Source: Flavobacterium johnsoniae
GTDB taxonomy: Bacteria > Bacteroidota > Bacteroidia > Flavobacteriales > Flavobacteriaceae
Reading direction: 5' to 3'
DNA: 64,000 bases
Assembly (NCBI RefSeq): GCF_001879205.1
Contig: NZ_MLFK01000005.1
Span: forward strand, 434,001 to 498,000
In this document: piece by piece, positions 8,717 through 17,414 of the stretch
Layout of the letters: the number at the start of each line of letters is the position of its first letter
Numbering within the stretch: the first letter of the stretch is position 1
Notes under the pieces: model-generated
Databases searched by the model: none
What the model saw: only the letters and a program-made list of their open reading frames with translations
Told to the model about the DNA's origin: nothing
Program-made: the position numbers and the translations under genes

Positions 8717-9825
8717 TATTTCTGTTTTTTAGATTTTTTCTTTCTTCCAAACCAAATTACAAAACCTGTTACGGGTAAAGCCGAAGCAATTAAACTAACT
8801 GTAAAGGCAATGATTTTTCCGGGCAAATCTAAAATCTGTCCTGTGTGAATACCATAATTCATTTCGACAACCTGCAAGCCTAAACTTTTTGTGTGGTAAG
8901 GATCGCTTTGAATTAATTTTCCATCTTGCGGATGAAAATAATAATTGCTTTGATGATCGTATCGTAATGTATGCGGATAAGCTCCGGTATTAATCACGTC
9001 TCCTTTTTGCTGTGGAAATAAAACAAAAACCATTTCGGCTTTTGGCTGTAACTTTACTGTTTCCATAAAAGCACGATCAACAGCTTTAATCGAATTTGAT
9101 TCAAACTTTGTGGTGTCAATTACTGGTGCTTTTGTCTCAACCGACTTGTCTCCGCCCAAATTAAAAGCTTTGTAAATTCCGTTGCCAACCCAATCGTATG
9201 TAAAAGTCAAACCGGTTATGGCCAGAATAAGTGCGATTGAAGCAATGTAAAAACCAGAAGTATTGTGCCAGTCATAATTTACACGACGCCATTTTGCAGA
9301 CCATTTTATAGTAAAACTTCTTTTAATATCGCTTTTACGTTTTGGCCACCATTGAATTATTCCCGATATCAGCAAAAGAATAAATATGATCGTTGCACCG
9401 CCAATAATATGTTTCCCTATATAATCAGGAAGGAGAAGATAAAGGTGAATGTATTCGACAATGATAAAAAAGTCGGTTTCCGGATTTTCGGTTTTTAAAT
9501 ATTTTCCTGTGTACGGATTAAAATAGAGATATAAATTTTCGGTATCCGAATAAGTAAAAACAATTGCCGAGCGATTTCTGCCATAATAAGAAACCATGCT
9601 CGCTTTATTATTCGGGAGGATTTCTTTTGCTTTATCCTGCAAAACCGAAGGCAGTACAAAAGATTTATTTTGAGGCTCAACGAAACGCCATTCTTTTCGC
9701 GTAATGTCTTTTATTTCATCATGAAAACAAAAAATGCATCCGGTAATGCAAACTATAAAAACAATTAGCCCGGAAATTAATCCGAGCCATTTATGCAGAA
9801 AACGTATTTTTGTTTTAAATCCCAT
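8716..9825 (-). CDS. PepSY-associated membrane protein (iron-uptake associated)
   Basis: This is a 369-residue inner-membrane protein of the PepSY-associated TM helix family (PiuB-like). Four transmembrane helices are visible: one at residues 13-33 (KWLGLISGLIVFIVCITGC), one near 140-160 (IIGGATIIFILLLISGIIQWW), one near 195-215 (YIASIALILAITGLTF), and one near the C-terminus before the basic tail FGRKKKSKKQK. Histidines (HKWLG, FHDEI, DWHNTSG) lie at the membrane boundaries. In the family these proteins are thought to act as ferric-siderophore or ferric reductases. It lies 78 bases after a TonB-dependent receptor, and a TATTTTTG element in that gap may give it its own promoter. Confidence 0.85.
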   Translation of the reverse strand: MGFKTKIRFLHKWLGLISGLIVFIVCITGCIFCFHDEIKDITRKEWRFVEPQNKSFVLPSVLQDKAKEILPNNKASMVSYYGRNRSAIVFTYSDTENLYLYFNPYTGKYLKTENPETDFFIIVEYIHLYLLLPDYIGKHIIGGATIIFILLLISGIIQWWPKRKSDIKRSFTIKWSAKWRRVNYDWHNTSGFYIASIALILAITGLTFTYDWVGNGIYKAFNLGGDKSVETKAPVIDTTKFESNSIKAVDRAFMETVKLQPKAEMVFVLFPQQKGDVINTGAYPHTLRYDHQSNYYFHPQDGKLIQSDPYHTKSLGLQVVEMNYGIHTGQILDLPGKIIAFTVSLIASALPVTGFVIWFGRKKKSKKQK

Positions 9826-9850
9826 TTTAAAAAAAGAATCTTTTTGGAGG

Positions 9851-9858
9851 CAAAAATA
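9851..9858 (-). promoter_or_regulatory. -7 element in front of the PepSY gene
   Basis: On the minus strand it reads TATTTTTG, 26 bases before the PepSY ATG at 9825. No spaced TTG was seen, so this is tentative. Confidence 0.35.
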
Positions 9859-9903
9859 ACATTAAATGAAAGACTGTCTAATAAAGTTCATTTATAATTG
9901 AAC

Positions 9904-12357
9904 TTAAAATTTATAAGTAATACTTCCCATAAAAGTTCTTGGTGCCTGTACATTTACTGTTGTATAACCATTGAAATAAAGTTCGTCTGTCAGGTTATCT
10001 GCCTTTAAAGTAAGTCTGTATTTTGGCTGGTCGTAATATAAGGTAGCGTTTACAATAGAGTATGATGGTAAAACAAAGGCTTCAACATCTGCAGGATTTC
10101 CTGAACCTGTTGGATTTCGGTTGTAAACAAAAGTTTCACTGCCGTAATTTCCTCCAATACCAAAACCTAAACCTCTTAGTTTAGAAGTTGGGAGGCTGTA
10201 ACTAATCCAGTAATTAATTAAGTTTTCAGGTCCGGCAGTTTCAGGTCTTAGACCGTTTACGTCGGCATTTGCATTGTTTAATTTGCTATTGTTGTAGGCA
10301 TATCCAAAAATAAGGTTCAATCCTGAAATTGGGTTTGTAGTAACTTCAAGTTCGAAACCTTTGCTAGTTTGATTTCCATCCTGAACGTTAGTGTTAACTA
10401 CCTGGCCTGCACGAACAATATCTTTTACCTCAATATTATAGTAACTTAAATTCGCGCTTAATTTATTGTCTAACACATTTAGTTTAAAACCTGCTTCAAA
10501 TTGATTTGCTTTTTCGGGATCAAATTGTTTTAATTCTGGATTTCCGTTTACATTGGCAAATAAGTATCCCATGTTTTTAAAACTATTTTGATAATTTCCA
10601 AAAACAGAAACCTTGTCTTTTATAATTTGGTAAACAAGCCCAAATTTTGGAGAAAAGGCATTCTGCGAAAAAGCTCCCGAATTGATATTTGTTGAAGGAT
10701 CGTAAGTCCCGTTATTTTTATAATGATCAAAACGTAAAGCTGCCGAAAGAATTAACTGATCTGTAATATTGATCACATCTGCAGCATATACACTGTAAGT
10801 CGTCAAAGAGGTAATAGTTCTATATTGATAACCGTTTACAAATAACGGCTCGATATTGTTTGGGTTGAAATTGTAATAATTGGCATTAGCAGCGGTATAA
10901 TCTACAATATCATAATCTGTTTTAAACGGATTATTGGGATCTCCACTAAGATAGCCAAGACTGCTATTGGTTTCAGATCTTAAAATATCTCCGCCAAAAA
11001 GCAATTGATGTTTCATGCCAAAAAGTTGTGTCTGGCCATTAAAGTTTTGCTGGAATTCAATGATATTGTCTTTTCCTACCATATTCCAGGCATTTCGCGA
11101 CATTTTGTTGTTTCCTAATAAATAAAACCAGGCCTGCGGACCATCAGATTGATTAGCACTTGAACTAAAAATAGTCTGCGATTTCCAGTTTTCATTGATT
11201 TGATAATGAGCCTGTGCAAAAATATTAGTAGTCTTAGTATTCATCATAAATTCGCCGCCTGTAAAAGATCTTTTCCAGTCTCTGGCAATTTCTTTCGCGC
11301 TATATAAATTAATACTGTTTGGAGTTTGTCCGTATGGAATATAAGTAAATGCCGGCGATGATGAATTAACTGTTGATAATTCGGCATCAATAGAAATCGT
11401 TACTTTGTCGTTTATTTTATATGAAAAGGAAGGAGCTGCAAAGTAACTTCTGTTTTTTCCGTAGTCCTGAAAAGTATTTGCATCGTTGTAAGCCGCATTT
11501 ATTCGTAATAAAGCAGTTTTATCATCATTTAAAGGAGTATTAAGATCTGCTGATAATCGGTTTAATCCATAACTTCCGGATTGATAACTAATATCTCCCC
11601 TGAAAGTTTCGGTTGGTTTTTTGGTAACTCGGTTAATCAATCCCCCATAAGAAGTTAAGATACTTCCAAAAAGTGTTGCCGAAGGCCCTTTTATACTTTC
11701 AATTCTTTCCAGGTTTGCCGCATCAACACTATTGGTGATTTTTCCGGCGATTCCGTCTCTTAATAAACTTTGCGTTACAAATCCGCGAGAAGCGAAATAT
11801 GAACCTCCATCGCCTACTTTGCCCGTTGCCGCCCAAAGCTGATACAATCCTGGTACATTTTTTAAAGCTTCATCTTGGTTGATAACCAATTGATCTCTCA
11901 TCAAACTTTTTGTTACAACGCTGTAAACTTGTGAATTTTCAAGATTTTTAATCTGCATTTTCGAGACATAAGGACTCTCAGATTTGTTGTATTTATTGAT
12001 GCCGCCTTTAATAAAAACTTCTTCTAGTTCTTCAGTATTAGTAGTAAGTATAAAATTTTCTACGATCTCGGGTTCGCCGCTAACAATAATTTTCTTTTCT
12101 TTTGAGGTATGACCAAGTGCCGATATACGAATTGTATAGTTTCCTGAGCTTATATTTTTTATTTCATATACACCCTGACTATCTGTAAGAGCACCAATTT
12201 TAGTTCCTCTTAATTGAACTGACACATTTTCTAAAGGTTCACCATTTATAGCTGTAACAGTTCCTTTTATGACTGTTTTTTGTTGTGCAAAAGCCGATGT
12301 TGATGCAAATAATAAAAAGCAAAAGCTAATTAATCCTATAGTAAATTTCCCTCTCAT
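9904..12357 (-). CDS. TonB-dependent siderophore receptor
   Basis: This is an outer-membrane receptor that imports ferric-siderophore complexes using TonB energy. From MRGKFTIGL at 12357 it has 817 residues: a signal peptide ending near AFAQQ, a carboxypeptidase-regulatory-like domain (IKGTVTAINGEPLENVSVQLRG begins it), a plug domain (LYQLWAATGKVGDGGSYF, SIKGPSATLFGS, GGLINRVTKKP), and a 22-strand barrel ending in the aromatic RTFMGSITYKF. Seven codons upstream are open, but the promoter places the start at 12357. It is a paralogue of the receptor at 14725-17199 and belongs to the same iron block. The actual siderophore is unknown. Confidence 0.92.
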   Translation of the reverse strand: MRGKFTIGLISFCFLLFASTSAFAQQKTVIKGTVTAINGEPLENVSVQLRGTKIGALTDSQGVYEIKNISSGNYTIRISALGHTSKEKKIIVSGEPEIVENFILTTNTEELEEVFIKGGINKYNKSESPYVSKMQIKNLENSQVYSVVTKSLMRDQLVINQDEALKNVPGLYQLWAATGKVGDGGSYFASRGFVTQSLLRDGIAGKITNSVDAANLERIESIKGPSATLFGSILTSYGGLINRVTKKPTETFRGDISYQSGSYGLNRLSADLNTPLNDDKTALLRINAAYNDANTFQDYGKNRSYFAAPSFSYKINDKVTISIDAELSTVNSSSPAFTYIPYGQTPNSINLYSAKEIARDWKRSFTGGEFMMNTKTTNIFAQAHYQINENWKSQTIFSSSANQSDGPQAWFYLLGNNKMSRNAWNMVGKDNIIEFQQNFNGQTQLFGMKHQLLFGGDILRSETNSSLGYLSGDPNNPFKTDYDIVDYTAANANYYNFNPNNIEPLFVNGYQYRTITSLTTYSVYAADVINITDQLILSAALRFDHYKNNGTYDPSTNINSGAFSQNAFSPKFGLVYQIIKDKVSVFGNYQNSFKNMGYLFANVNGNPELKQFDPEKANQFEAGFKLNVLDNKLSANLSYYNIEVKDIVRAGQVVNTNVQDGNQTSKGFELEVTTNPISGLNLIFGYAYNNSKLNNANADVNGLRPETAGPENLINYWISYSLPTSKLRGLGFGIGGNYGSETFVYNRNPTGSGNPADVEAFVLPSYSIVNATLYYDQPKYRLTLKADNLTDELYFNGYTTVNVQAPRTFMGSITYKF

Positions 12358-12383
12358 TTTATTTAGAATAAATATCAATTGAG

Positions 12384-12414
12384 CAAAAGTAATACTAAAA
12401 GTTTATCTGACCAA
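12384..12414 (-). promoter_or_regulatory. Promoter of the second siderophore receptor
   Basis: On the minus strand TTG (12412-12414), 20 bases, then TACTTTTG (12384-12391). The -7 element is 26 bases before the ATG. This separates the receptor from the upstream PepSY gene as a transcription unit. Confidence 0.65.
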
Positions 12415-12469
12415 TGGAAAGTGTAAATTATAAGAAAAAAAGCACAAAATAAAAATAACGCTTTGTATG

Positions 12470-14017
12470 TTAATTTGTTTTTTTAGGTTTTAAATGATAG
12501 GCAGTATACAGTGTTATCGATTCCAAAACGATCCAGAAAACATCTATAAAGAAAATCTGAATTTTGTTTTCCATAAATGAAGTCCAAAACCAATCACCAG
12601 AAACAATTCCGTTTGTTACTGGAATTAAAAAGCCTAAAATACTTCCTGAGATTAAACAGAATTTGTTCGTAAAAGCATCATTCTTTTTAATGATGAAGAA
12701 TATTGTTAATAACAGCCATCCGCCAAAATATAAACTAAACAAGTTAGATTGGCTTAAAGGATAGAATATTTTAGTTCCAATAAAGGCCAAAGCAGTAATA
12801 GGATACATGCTTAAACAAATAGCCAGATAGATACGAACCACTGCAGCATTAAAACGTCTTTTCTTTTCCGGCAGATTGTTTTTTTGTCTTGCAACCAGCC
12901 AAATCATAACTCCTGAAATGATCACAAAACAGGTAATAATTCCTAAAATGAAACTTACTATTTTTAAGGCATAACCGCCATAATCTCCAAAGTGAATTCT
13001 GTACAGAACATTTTTTACAACATCAATATAACCATTTTGCGTTACAGGATTTTTGCGTGCGATTTCTTTTCCGTCAGAAATGCGGTATACTACTTTTCCA
13101 ATTCCGGTAAATTTCTTTTCGCTCAATAATTCGCCTTCAACCAAAACATGCATGTTGGCATCGCCGTAATTTTGAATGAAAACACGGGTAATTTCAAAAT
13201 CAGACCAATTGCTTTTTGCTTTAGAAACAAGCTGATTGACGTCAAAAGTTGCGGCTAATTTTTTGTTTTCAAACTTATAGTCAGGATCGTTGTATTCTAA
13301 TTCTTTGTAAAGCTTGTCCTGATCACCTTTATATAAGGCCATTACGGCTGGGGCTACGATTAAAAGTTTAATCATGAAAAAAGCTCCTGTAACAGCATAA
13401 ACAAACTGAAACGGAAGTCCGATCATTCCTAGTGCTGTGTGAGCATCTGTCCATAATGTTTTTAATTTTTCCTTTGGACGGAAAATATAAAAGTTGGAAA
13501 TAATTTTGTTCCAGTGTAATAAAACACCAGTTACAATAGCAAATAAGAAAAACAAGGCAACAAATCCTGAAAGATAATACCCAACAGGATAAGGGATCTG
13601 TGCCAGAAAGTGCAGACGGTATAAAAATTCTCCTAAAGAATAAGATTCTTCGTAAGTGAATGATTTAAAATTTTTATTGTCTAAGTAAAAGAATGTTCCT
13701 TCTTTTTGTTTGGCCGGAGCCAAAGTATCTTTGGTTCCTTCCATATAAACCGCAACTCTGTTTTCAAGAGATGGTTTAGATATGGTAATGTTTCTTCCGT
13801 GTAAAACGTATTCTTTATCCAGATTTTTTAACGCTTTGTCGTAATCTAGCTGAATTTCTCTTGTTATGGCAGTAGATTCACTTCTTTCCCAATTGATGAT
13901 TTCATCTCTAAAAAAAGAAAAAGATCCTGCAAAGAAAATTACAAACAGCACAACGCTGATGACAATACCGCTAACGGTATGCGTATGAAAATAGATATTG
14001 TAATGACGGTTATTCAT
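12470..14017 (-). CDS. PepSY domain membrane protein (iron-uptake associated)
   Basis: This 515-residue inner-membrane protein is a larger PepSY_TM-type protein. It has an N-terminal helix (VISVVLFVIFFAGSFSFF), a first periplasmic PepSY-like region, a helix pair around 150-220 (GYYLSGFVALFFLFAIVTG; DAHTALGMIGLPFQFVYAVTG), a second periplasmic region, and several C-terminal helices. Histidines at membrane edges (HTHTVSG, DAHTALG, RIHFGDYGGYALK) could bind haem, as proposed for ferric-reductase relatives. It starts 2 bases after the DUF3649-like gene stop and so belongs with the two small membrane proteins. Confidence 0.85.
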   Translation of the reverse strand: MNNRHYNIYFHTHTVSGIVISVVLFVIFFAGSFSFFRDEIINWERSESTAITREIQLDYDKALKNLDKEYVLHGRNITISKPSLENRVAVYMEGTKDTLAPAKQKEGTFFYLDNKNFKSFTYEESYSLGEFLYRLHFLAQIPYPVGYYLSGFVALFFLFAIVTGVLLHWNKIISNFYIFRPKEKLKTLWTDAHTALGMIGLPFQFVYAVTGAFFMIKLLIVAPAVMALYKGDQDKLYKELEYNDPDYKFENKKLAATFDVNQLVSKAKSNWSDFEITRVFIQNYGDANMHVLVEGELLSEKKFTGIGKVVYRISDGKEIARKNPVTQNGYIDVVKNVLYRIHFGDYGGYALKIVSFILGIITCFVIISGVMIWLVARQKNNLPEKKRRFNAAVVRIYLAICLSMYPITALAFIGTKIFYPLSQSNLFSLYFGGWLLLTIFFIIKKNDAFTNKFCLISGSILGFLIPVTNGIVSGDWFWTSFMENKIQIFFIDVFWIVLESITLYTAYHLKPKKTN

Positions 14018-14019
14018 AT

Positions 14020-14319
14020 TTACGCGGTAGGATTATAAGTTTGACCAAGATATATAAGAAGAGAAAAAACTAAAGAAAGGAGAATGTAAATACCCCATAT
14101 TTTCCATCCGCTTTTTGCCAGGAAGGCTACAACCATAAGAACAACCCAAAGAATAAATCCGCTGAAAGCCATTGTCATTAAAACTTCAGGACGGTTAAAC
14201 CACGAAGCTAAAGCTAGATGAAAGGTAACAGAAACAAAGTAACCGCCTAAAATAGCGGCTGTAATTTTGGCAAAACGAGGCCAAAAAGCAGGGGTTAAAT
14301 ATTTTGGATTTGCTGGCAT
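14020..14319 (-). CDS. Small membrane protein resembling DUF3649
   Basis: This is a 99-residue protein with three hydrophobic helices (ITAAILGGYFVSVTFHLALA; MTMAFSGFILWVVLMVVAFLA; GIYILLSLVFSLLIYLGQ). Position and appearance fit the DUF3649 family, which in proteobacteria accompanies PepSY proteins, DUF3325 proteins and TonB siderophore receptors. I assign it from that context and the helix pattern, not from a strong motif. It overlaps nothing but is tightly packed: the DUF3325-like gene ends 11 bases before it, and PepSY starts 2 bases after it. Confidence 0.7.
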   Translation of the reverse strand: MPANPKYLTPAFWPRFAKITAAILGGYFVSVTFHLALASWFNRPEVLMTMAFSGFILWVVLMVVAFLAKSGWKIWGIYILLSLVFSLLIYLGQTYNPTA

Positions 14320-14330
14320 TGGTTAGTGGG

Positions 14331-14663
14331 TTAGTTGTAATAAAGTTCTAAAAGCGCAATAATAATTACAATTGCCAAAATTGCTTTGCTGTTTACTTTT
14401 TTTAGAGGTGCCAGAATGATAATTAAACTTCCAATTGTCATAAGCTGAATAAAAAACATTAAAGTACCACAGCCAAAAGATTGTGTAAAAAGCCAGATGA
14501 CATAAGCAGTAACCAAAAGAGCTAATCCGGTGATTTTGGTTTGTTTTGGATTTTTTTTCATCCATTTTTCAAAACCTAAATCATAAGATAAAACGGCTCT
14601 TTTTGAGGTATAATAAAGCGTATAAAAAGCTAAAAAAACGATAAGGCTGGCTATTGTTATCAT
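14331..14663 (-). CDS. Small membrane protein resembling DUF3325
   Basis: This protein of 110 residues has four short hydrophobic helices (MITIASLIVFLAFYTLYYTS; TGLALLVTAYVIWLFTQS; GTLMFFIQLMTIGSLIIILA; ILAIVIIIALLELYYN) and a central WMKKNPKQTK loop. It fits the DUF3325 family that travels with siderophore uptake genes. The frame is open to 14687, but that extension runs into the stem of a terminator (14681-14713), so the methionine at 14663 is the likelier start. It is the first gene of the DUF3325-DUF3649-PepSY set. Confidence 0.68.
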   Translation of the reverse strand: MITIASLIVFLAFYTLYYTSKRAVLSYDLGFEKWMKKNPKQTKITGLALLVTAYVIWLFTQSFGCGTLMFFIQLMTIGSLIIILAPLKKVNSKAILAIVIIIALLELYYN

Positions 14664-14680
14664 AATTTCATAAAATTTAA

Positions 14681-14713
14681 AAAACACCTTTCTGCTAAGC
14701 GAAAGGTGTTTTT
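14681..14713 (-). terminator. Terminator between the first receptor and the DUF3325-like gene
   Basis: A perfect 12-bp stem, AAAACACCTTTC with GAAAGGTGTTTT, encloses an 8-base loop, with T runs after it on the minus strand. It lies 12 bases after the receptor stop and only 18 bases before the next gene, so it should attenuate transcription into the PepSY set. Confidence 0.8.
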
Positions 14714-14724
14714 GTTATTTGTTT

Positions 14725-17199
14725 TTAGAATCGGTAAGAGAAACTTGCGATTAATGCTCTGGCATCTTTTGGATGTACGGTTGACCATCCATCATATATT
14801 TCTTTATTTGTAATGTTGTTTAATTTAAGTGTGATTGTAAATTTTTCAACATTGTAAAATAGAGATGAATTTAAAGCTGTGTAAGCAGGTATTGTAAATG
14901 TTCCTGCAACATTTCTATTCATGATCATATTATCGCCAACGTAATTTCCTCCAAAACCTAAGCCAAAACCTCTAAGTAACCCGTTTGTAAATTTGTAACT
15001 AGCCCAAAGGTTTGCCAGGTTTCTTGGTCCTGCATTTTCAGATCTGTGACCTACAAAATCAGGATCTCCTTTTGTTAAAACGGCATCATTATAGCTGTAT
15101 CCCAAAACAATATTTAAACCATTAATTGGGTTTGCAACAAATTCTGCTTCAAAACCTTTATTTCTCTGAGCACCATCTTGAAATGAAGTCTGATCGTTTG
15201 GTAGTTCAGCTGTTGGATCTGTCGGATCTATGTAAGGAGTTTCTACTACATAAACCTGATCTGAAACCTGAATGTCGTAATAACTAAAAGTAGCATAAAG
15301 TTTATCTTTAAACAGGTTTAATTTAGTTCCAATTTCAAACTGATTTGCGCGCTCAGGATTAAATACAACTGGTGTAGTTACATTTGAAGTACGGTTTTGT
15401 CCCGGAGCAACATTTACGAATCCATTCATATAATTAGCAAAAATGGAAACTTTGTCTAAAATTGGCTGATACACTAATCCGAATTTTGGAGAAAAAGCTG
15501 TTTGATTGTATCCGTCATTTTTTGCATTCATAAAACGGTCAGCACGTAAACTTAACATAGCAGAGAATGCAGGTGTAAAGTTGATTACATCAGAAACATA
15601 AGCGCTGTAAACTTCTTGTTTCGTATTATTGTTGTTTCTTGGACTATTTGCAATAAGAGCGTCTGAACCTGCTTTTGTTAAATCTCCAGAATCTCCGTTT
15701 GTTTGTTTTCCAATAATGTTATTAAACGTTTGTAAGTCATTACCAATATATACAAGGCCATTTGCAACATATCCGGAACTACGATCAGAAGAGGTTCTTT
15801 TGAAATAATCAAAACCTACAACAATTCTGTTTCTGAAATTTCCAATTTTGAAATCACCATTAAAGTTTTGCTGAATATCTGTTGTTATATTTTGATTGTC
15901 CTGATCGGTAAATTGTCTGCCTAATACAATTCCGTCTTTAAGTGATGCGAAAAGTTTGTTACTTGTACCTTCGTATAAGTAAGTATAGTTTCCTTGTGAT
16001 TTTGCTGAACTGGTAGAGAAAACGGTTTGAGAGCTCCATTGATCAGAAAATTTATAATTCATCTGAGCCTGGATATTGTATGAAGGAGTTTTCATCGTTA
16101 GTTCGTTACTTGTGTAAGAACGTTTGTTATCGTAATTTAACTCATTAATATTGTGAACTCTTAATGGCGTCCCTCTATCTAAAAACAGCATCGTTGGATT
16201 TGTAGCTTCGCTGCTCATAAATTCAGTATTTACTAAGAATGATAATTTATCATTTACTTCATAAGATAATGAAGGTGCTATAAAAAAAGATTCTTTGAAA
16301 CCAGCGTCCTGAAAACTTTCTTGTTTACTGTAAGCTGAATTTACTCTGAAATTTAAAGTTTTTTTATCATTAAGAGGAGTGTTTAAGTCTACAACTGCAC
16401 GTTGTAAACCATAGCTTCCTGTAGTATAATTTACTTCTCCTCCAAATGTTTTATAAGGTCTTTTTGTAGTGGTATTAATCAAACCTCCGTAAGAGATTAA
16501 ACTGCTTCCAAACAACGTTCCTGATGGTCCTCTGATAATTTCAATTCTATCAATATTTGCAGGATCTAAACTTCCGTTTGTTAAACCTGGCAAACCATTA
16601 ACCATTGTTGGCTGAACCGGAAATCCTCTTAAAGAGTAGTAAGCGGCTCCGTCTCCGGCACGTCCTGTTGCTGCCCAAAGTGGTGTTATACCAGATGCAT
16701 TTTTCAAAGCATCATCAAAATTAGTAACAACCTGTTCTTTTAATAATTCTCCTGTAATAGTAGTATATACCTGTGGGTTTTCAAGATTTTTAAGAGGTAA
16801 TCTCGAAATTTGTCTGTTGTCCTTACGTGCAAAGTGATTTTTCTTACTATTCACAACTACTTCTGTCAAATCTTCTAAATTGGCAGAGATTGAAAAGTTG
16901 TGAATTAAGTGATCGCCTTCTTTTACTACAATTGTTTTTTCCTGAGTAATGTATCCTATTGAAGAAACTTTTATAGTATAAGTTCCGGGCTTGATGTTTT
17001 TTAAAATATAATTACCAGAATCATCTGTTGTAGTTCCTGATTTTGTTCCTTTTAAAACAACAGAGATATTTTCTGGAGATTCATCACTATTTAAACTAAT
17101 TTGACCTTTAATAGATGCTCTTTCTTGTGCTGATATACTTGCAGCGGCTAATAGAAAAAAGCAAAAGCTCAAAAAAGAAATTGTAAACTTATATTTCAT
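14725..17199 (-). CDS. TonB-dependent siderophore receptor (paralogue)
   Basis: This 824-residue outer-membrane receptor has the same architecture as the receptor at 9904-12357: signal peptide ending near SISAQE, carboxypeptidase-regulatory-like domain, plug domain with near-identical landmarks (TPLWAATGRAGDGAAYYS; IIRGPSGTLFGSSLISYGG), and a long barrel ending ARALIASFSYRF. The two receptors flank the PepSY/DUF3649/DUF3325 genes, which suggests tandem duplication followed by divergence in ligand loops. Its promoter has a good TTG-N20-TAAATTTG match, and a terminator follows, so it is probably transcribed mostly on its own. Iron regulation is likely but I could not identify a Fur box with confidence. 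Confidence 0.92.
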   Translation of the reverse strand: MKYKFTISFLSFCFFLLAAASISAQERASIKGQISLNSDESPENISVVLKGTKSGTTTDDSGNYILKNIKPGTYTIKVSSIGYITQEKTIVVKEGDHLIHNFSISANLEDLTEVVVNSKKNHFARKDNRQISRLPLKNLENPQVYTTITGELLKEQVVTNFDDALKNASGITPLWAATGRAGDGAAYYSLRGFPVQPTMVNGLPGLTNGSLDPANIDRIEIIRGPSGTLFGSSLISYGGLINTTTKRPYKTFGGEVNYTTGSYGLQRAVVDLNTPLNDKKTLNFRVNSAYSKQESFQDAGFKESFFIAPSLSYEVNDKLSFLVNTEFMSSEATNPTMLFLDRGTPLRVHNINELNYDNKRSYTSNELTMKTPSYNIQAQMNYKFSDQWSSQTVFSTSSAKSQGNYTYLYEGTSNKLFASLKDGIVLGRQFTDQDNQNITTDIQQNFNGDFKIGNFRNRIVVGFDYFKRTSSDRSSGYVANGLVYIGNDLQTFNNIIGKQTNGDSGDLTKAGSDALIANSPRNNNNTKQEVYSAYVSDVINFTPAFSAMLSLRADRFMNAKNDGYNQTAFSPKFGLVYQPILDKVSIFANYMNGFVNVAPGQNRTSNVTTPVVFNPERANQFEIGTKLNLFKDKLYATFSYYDIQVSDQVYVVETPYIDPTDPTAELPNDQTSFQDGAQRNKGFEAEFVANPINGLNIVLGYSYNDAVLTKGDPDFVGHRSENAGPRNLANLWASYKFTNGLLRGFGLGFGGNYVGDNMIMNRNVAGTFTIPAYTALNSSLFYNVEKFTITLKLNNITNKEIYDGWSTVHPKDARALIASFSYRF

Positions 17200-17225
17200 T
17201 TTATTTAGAATTGATTTTAATAGCG

Positions 17226-17256
17226 CAAATTTAGTTGTTGATTGTCAACTACACAA
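17226..17256 (-). promoter_or_regulatory. Promoter of the first siderophore receptor with palindrome
   Basis: On the minus strand TTG (17254-17256), 20 bases, then TAAATTTG (17226-17233), 27 bases before the ATG. The spacer contains a 13-base palindrome GTTGATTGTCAAC (17237-17249), well placed to be a repressor site. That role is inference. Confidence 0.6.
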
Positions 17257-17357
17257 GCTATCCTTATTTATTCTAAATAAAATATTTTTTAAAGGGTAAA
17301 ATTTACGTTTATTTAAAAAATTAACATCTTAAGCAAATCTTAAGCAAGTTTTGCATA

Positions 17358-17391
17358 AAAAAACCTGTTCAGACTAGTGAACAGGTTTTTT
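17358..17391 (-). terminator. Terminator of the sucAB operon
   Basis: A perfect 14-bp stem (17358-17371 and 17378-17391) with a 6-base loop and flanking A/T runs lies 24 bases after the sucB stop. Confidence 0.85.
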
Positions 17392-17414
17392 ATTATTGTG
17401 AAAATTACTTACAA

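Noticed and set aside
14323..14565. An alternative frame of 80 codons overlapping the DUF3325-like gene
   Set aside because: It is out of frame with a convincing membrane protein and is low in complexity.
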